Of a DNA stretch of 7,707 bases, positions 6,273 through 7,707 are shown in pieces. Under the pieces are notes generated by a model that worked only from the letters and a program-made list of their open reading frames with translations, did not search any database and had not been told where the DNA came from. The stretch lies in the NCBI GenBank assembly GCA_017646305.1, contig JAGCMR010000332.1:1-7707 (forward strand). Direction: 5' to 3'. The stretch comes from Spirochaetaceae bacterium. Its GTDB lineage: Bacteria > Spirochaetota > Spirochaetia > Treponematales > Treponemataceae. Numbering within the stretch: the stretch's first letter is position 1; each line of letters opens with the position of its first letter. A program made the position numbers and the translations under genes.

Positions 6273-7640
6273 TTATATTCCTGCTTTTTCCAAAAGCATT
6301 TCCAGCTTTTGCTTGTTAATAAGCTCAATAGGACGGCTTTCTGCAAAATTAGAGGCAGCTCTACTAAAACCTGAACTGGTGCAAACAAAGGCCTTGGTGT
6401 AGTTTTGTTTTTTCACCTCATCAGCAATTTGTCGTATTACTGTATCCTCTAGAGGATCGGGATCCCGGAAGAAGTGAATGCAATACAGCTGCTGTCTCAT
6501 ATTCATCCAGTTGTCATTTTTTGCCTCTGTAGCCACAATACGACAACCGTATTTTGTTGCATCCACATTTTGGGCAGCTAATCCCATACTATTTAAGGCC
6601 ACCTTCTTACATAACTCCATAAAGAATTCTGTGGAGCTTGTAAGATATTCCTTCATGTTGTCGTTATTTTGCAAATCACGATATTCAGAAAGTTTGGTGG
6701 ATGTATCTAAGAAGTTCTTATTTCTAGCACAGATTTTTTCCCATTGTTCAATGGCAAGTTCAATCTTGTGCATTTTTTCATAACAGGCAGCCAAAAAGTA
6801 TCGTGAGTAAAGGGTTTCTTGACTGGAGTCATTTTTTGAGGCTTTTACTGCTCGGTCAAATTCGATGAAGGCTTTATCTGGATTGTCAACAGCCATAAAA
6901 CAAGAACCACGTTCCAAAAGAGCCCGCTGCTTGAATTCAGGATCACGCATGGCTTTTTCAAAGGAGTCTACAGCTCCAGGATAATCCTTTGCCTCTTTTA
7001 AAATCTTTCCCAAATAGAAGTAGGATGAGAATTCATTAGGATTTAATGAAATAGCTAATGAAATTTCGCGTTTTGCAGATTCCAGCTGCTTTGTCTTGTA
7101 AAGCATCATTCCCAAGGAAGCATGGGCCTTTACGTGCTTTTTATTCAAAGCAATTGCCTGCTGATAAAAGGATACTGCTTGGTCGGTTTTATTTCCCTGC
7201 TCAAATAGCTTTCCTGCATTGTAAAAATGCTCTGCATTACGTGGCTCTAGCTTTGTCAGCAGAAGGAATTCCCGTAAAGCCTCACTGGGCTGATTAAATT
7301 TAAGATACAGCTGAGAAATTTGCTTGCGAAAATCAACCTCTGGCATATCTGAATCGAAAAGGGCATTTTGATTAACAACCTTGAATTCCATCAATGCCAG
7401 CTCAGGCTTGTTGTCTGCTAAATATGCCTTACCAAGGTAATAGTGAGCCTTGTAGTCCCGTTGATTCTTAGCGATAATTGATTTGGCCAGTTTTACTGCA
7501 GCTGCGGTTTTTCCCTGCTTAATCAGTTTGTTTATTCCCTCGACTCGTTTGGGAGCAACCATGGACTTAATAAGAAAATATGCGAGAAAACCCACTGCAA
7601 CTGCTGATACTGCGATAATAATTATCTGAACAGCTTCCAT
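6273..7640 (-). CDS. Membrane-anchored TPR protein with C-terminal Mrr-like domain
   Basis: This 455-aa protein has one N-terminal hydrophobic segment (about 4-25) followed by a short positive stretch (KSMVAPKRVEG), which suggests a membrane anchor with the rest cytoplasmic. Seven or so TPR units follow at about 64-310, for example YYLGKAYLADNKPELALMEF and FYNAGKLFEQGNKTDQAVSF, giving a protein-binding superhelix. The C-terminal part (about 330-455) resembles the Mrr/restriction-endonuclease fold: AFVCTSSGFSRAASNFAES (417-435) and IELINKQKLEMLL (438-450) match the end of that domain. However, the usual Gln-x-Lys catalytic segment appears as YCIHFF (386-391), so nuclease activity is unlikely. 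The start has GGAG (7649-7646) 5 bases before the ATG. It is probably the first gene of the leftward cluster. Its role is unknown; a scaffold function is the simplest guess. Confidence 0.85.
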   Translation of the reverse strand: MEAVQIIIIAVSAVAVGFLAYFLIKSMVAPKRVEGINKLIKQGKTAAAVKLAKSIIAKNQRDYKAHYYLGKAYLADNKPELALMEFKVVNQNALFDSDMPEVDFRKQISQLYLKFNQPSEALREFLLLTKLEPRNAEHFYNAGKLFEQGNKTDQAVSFYQQAIALNKKHVKAHASLGMMLYKTKQLESAKREISLAISLNPNEFSSYFYLGKILKEAKDYPGAVDSFEKAMRDPEFKQRALLERGSCFMAVDNPDKAFIEFDRAVKASKNDSSQETLYSRYFLAACYEKMHKIELAIEQWEKICARNKNFLDTSTKLSEYRDLQNNDNMKEYLTSSTEFFMELCKKVALNSMGLAAQNVDATKYGCRIVATEAKNDNWMNMRQQLYCIHFFRDPDPLEDTVIRQIADEVKKQNYTKAFVCTSSGFSRAASNFAESRPIELINKQKLEMLLEKAGI

Positions 7641-7652
7641 TAGAACTCCGAT

Positions 7653-7686
7653 ACTATAGTTATACTTCTTATTCTTGAAAGAGTAA
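7653..7686 (-). promoter_or_regulatory. Possible promoter -10 region of the TPR gene
   Basis: Upstream of the TPR start the - strand has TATAAC (7664-7659) and TATAGT (7658-7653), each a 5/6 match to a -10 box. The region is AT-rich, and TTACTC (7686-7681) or TTTCAA (7680-7675) lie at about 16 bases, but neither is a convincing -35. A promoter here is expected from the gene layout, but its exact position is uncertain. Confidence 0.3.
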
Positions 7687-7707
7687 CTTTTTTATGCGAA
7701 TATGTCA

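Noticed and set aside
6446..6468. Resemblance to a cloning-vector polylinker (XbaI- and BamHI-like sites close together)
   Set aside because: The reading frame runs through without a break, the flanks are ordinary coding sequence and the order does not match a full polylinker, so contamination is unlikely.
7058..7297. Open frame of 79 codons on the + strand inside the TPR gene
   Set aside because: It is antisense to clear TPR repeats and resembles no known protein; judged a shadow frame.

Overview
The window looks like a chromosomal segment of a spirochaete, most probably a Treponema-type bacterium. This rests on the flgL-fliW-csrA gene order, protein similarity as recognised by eye, moderate GC content and strong AAGGAGG-type Shine-Dalgarno sites. 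No database search was possible. There is no sign of mobile DNA, CRISPR, tRNA or rRNA; coding density is high, and the only non-coding stretches are a 102-base convergent gap, a 52-base internal gap and about 67 bases at the right edge.

Left part (1-1940, + strand): a flagellar and post-transcriptional control operon. flgL encodes the hook-filament junction protein. fliW encodes the filament-assembly sensor that antagonises CsrA, and csrA encodes the RNA-binding translational repressor. The genes are tightly packed: the fliW Shine-Dalgarno touches the flgL stop, and csrA overlaps fliW by 7 bases. The csrA Shine-Dalgarno lies inside a predicted hairpin with the AUG in its loop, which suggests csrA translation depends on ribosomes finishing fliW. 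A long hairpin with a U-rich tail (1969-2020) ends the operon.

Middle part (2043-4605, - strand): a complete partner-switching module. In transcription order it has a membrane-anchored GAF plus PP2C/SpoIIE-type phosphatase, a STAS-domain anti-sigma-factor antagonist, and a GHKL-type RsbW-like kinase/anti-sigma factor. No sigma factor gene is present. A good sigma-70-like promoter sits just before the phosphatase gene, with its -35 box on the stop codon of the gene upstream.

Right part (4658-7640, - strand): three closely packed genes upstream of that module. They encode a membrane-anchored TPR protein with a C-terminal Mrr-like (apparently catalytically dead) nuclease-fold domain, a calcineurin-like metallophosphoesterase with an altered first metal motif, and a ParB-like/DUF4032-like protein that starts one base after the phosphoesterase stop. 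Their function is unknown. The same strand and absence of a visible terminator before the partner-switching genes allow one long transcript with an internal promoter.

The points most worth a second look are the csrA start hairpin, the orphan partner-switching triad with its atypical kinase, the phosphoesterase/ParB-like pair, and the TPR-Mrr fusion.
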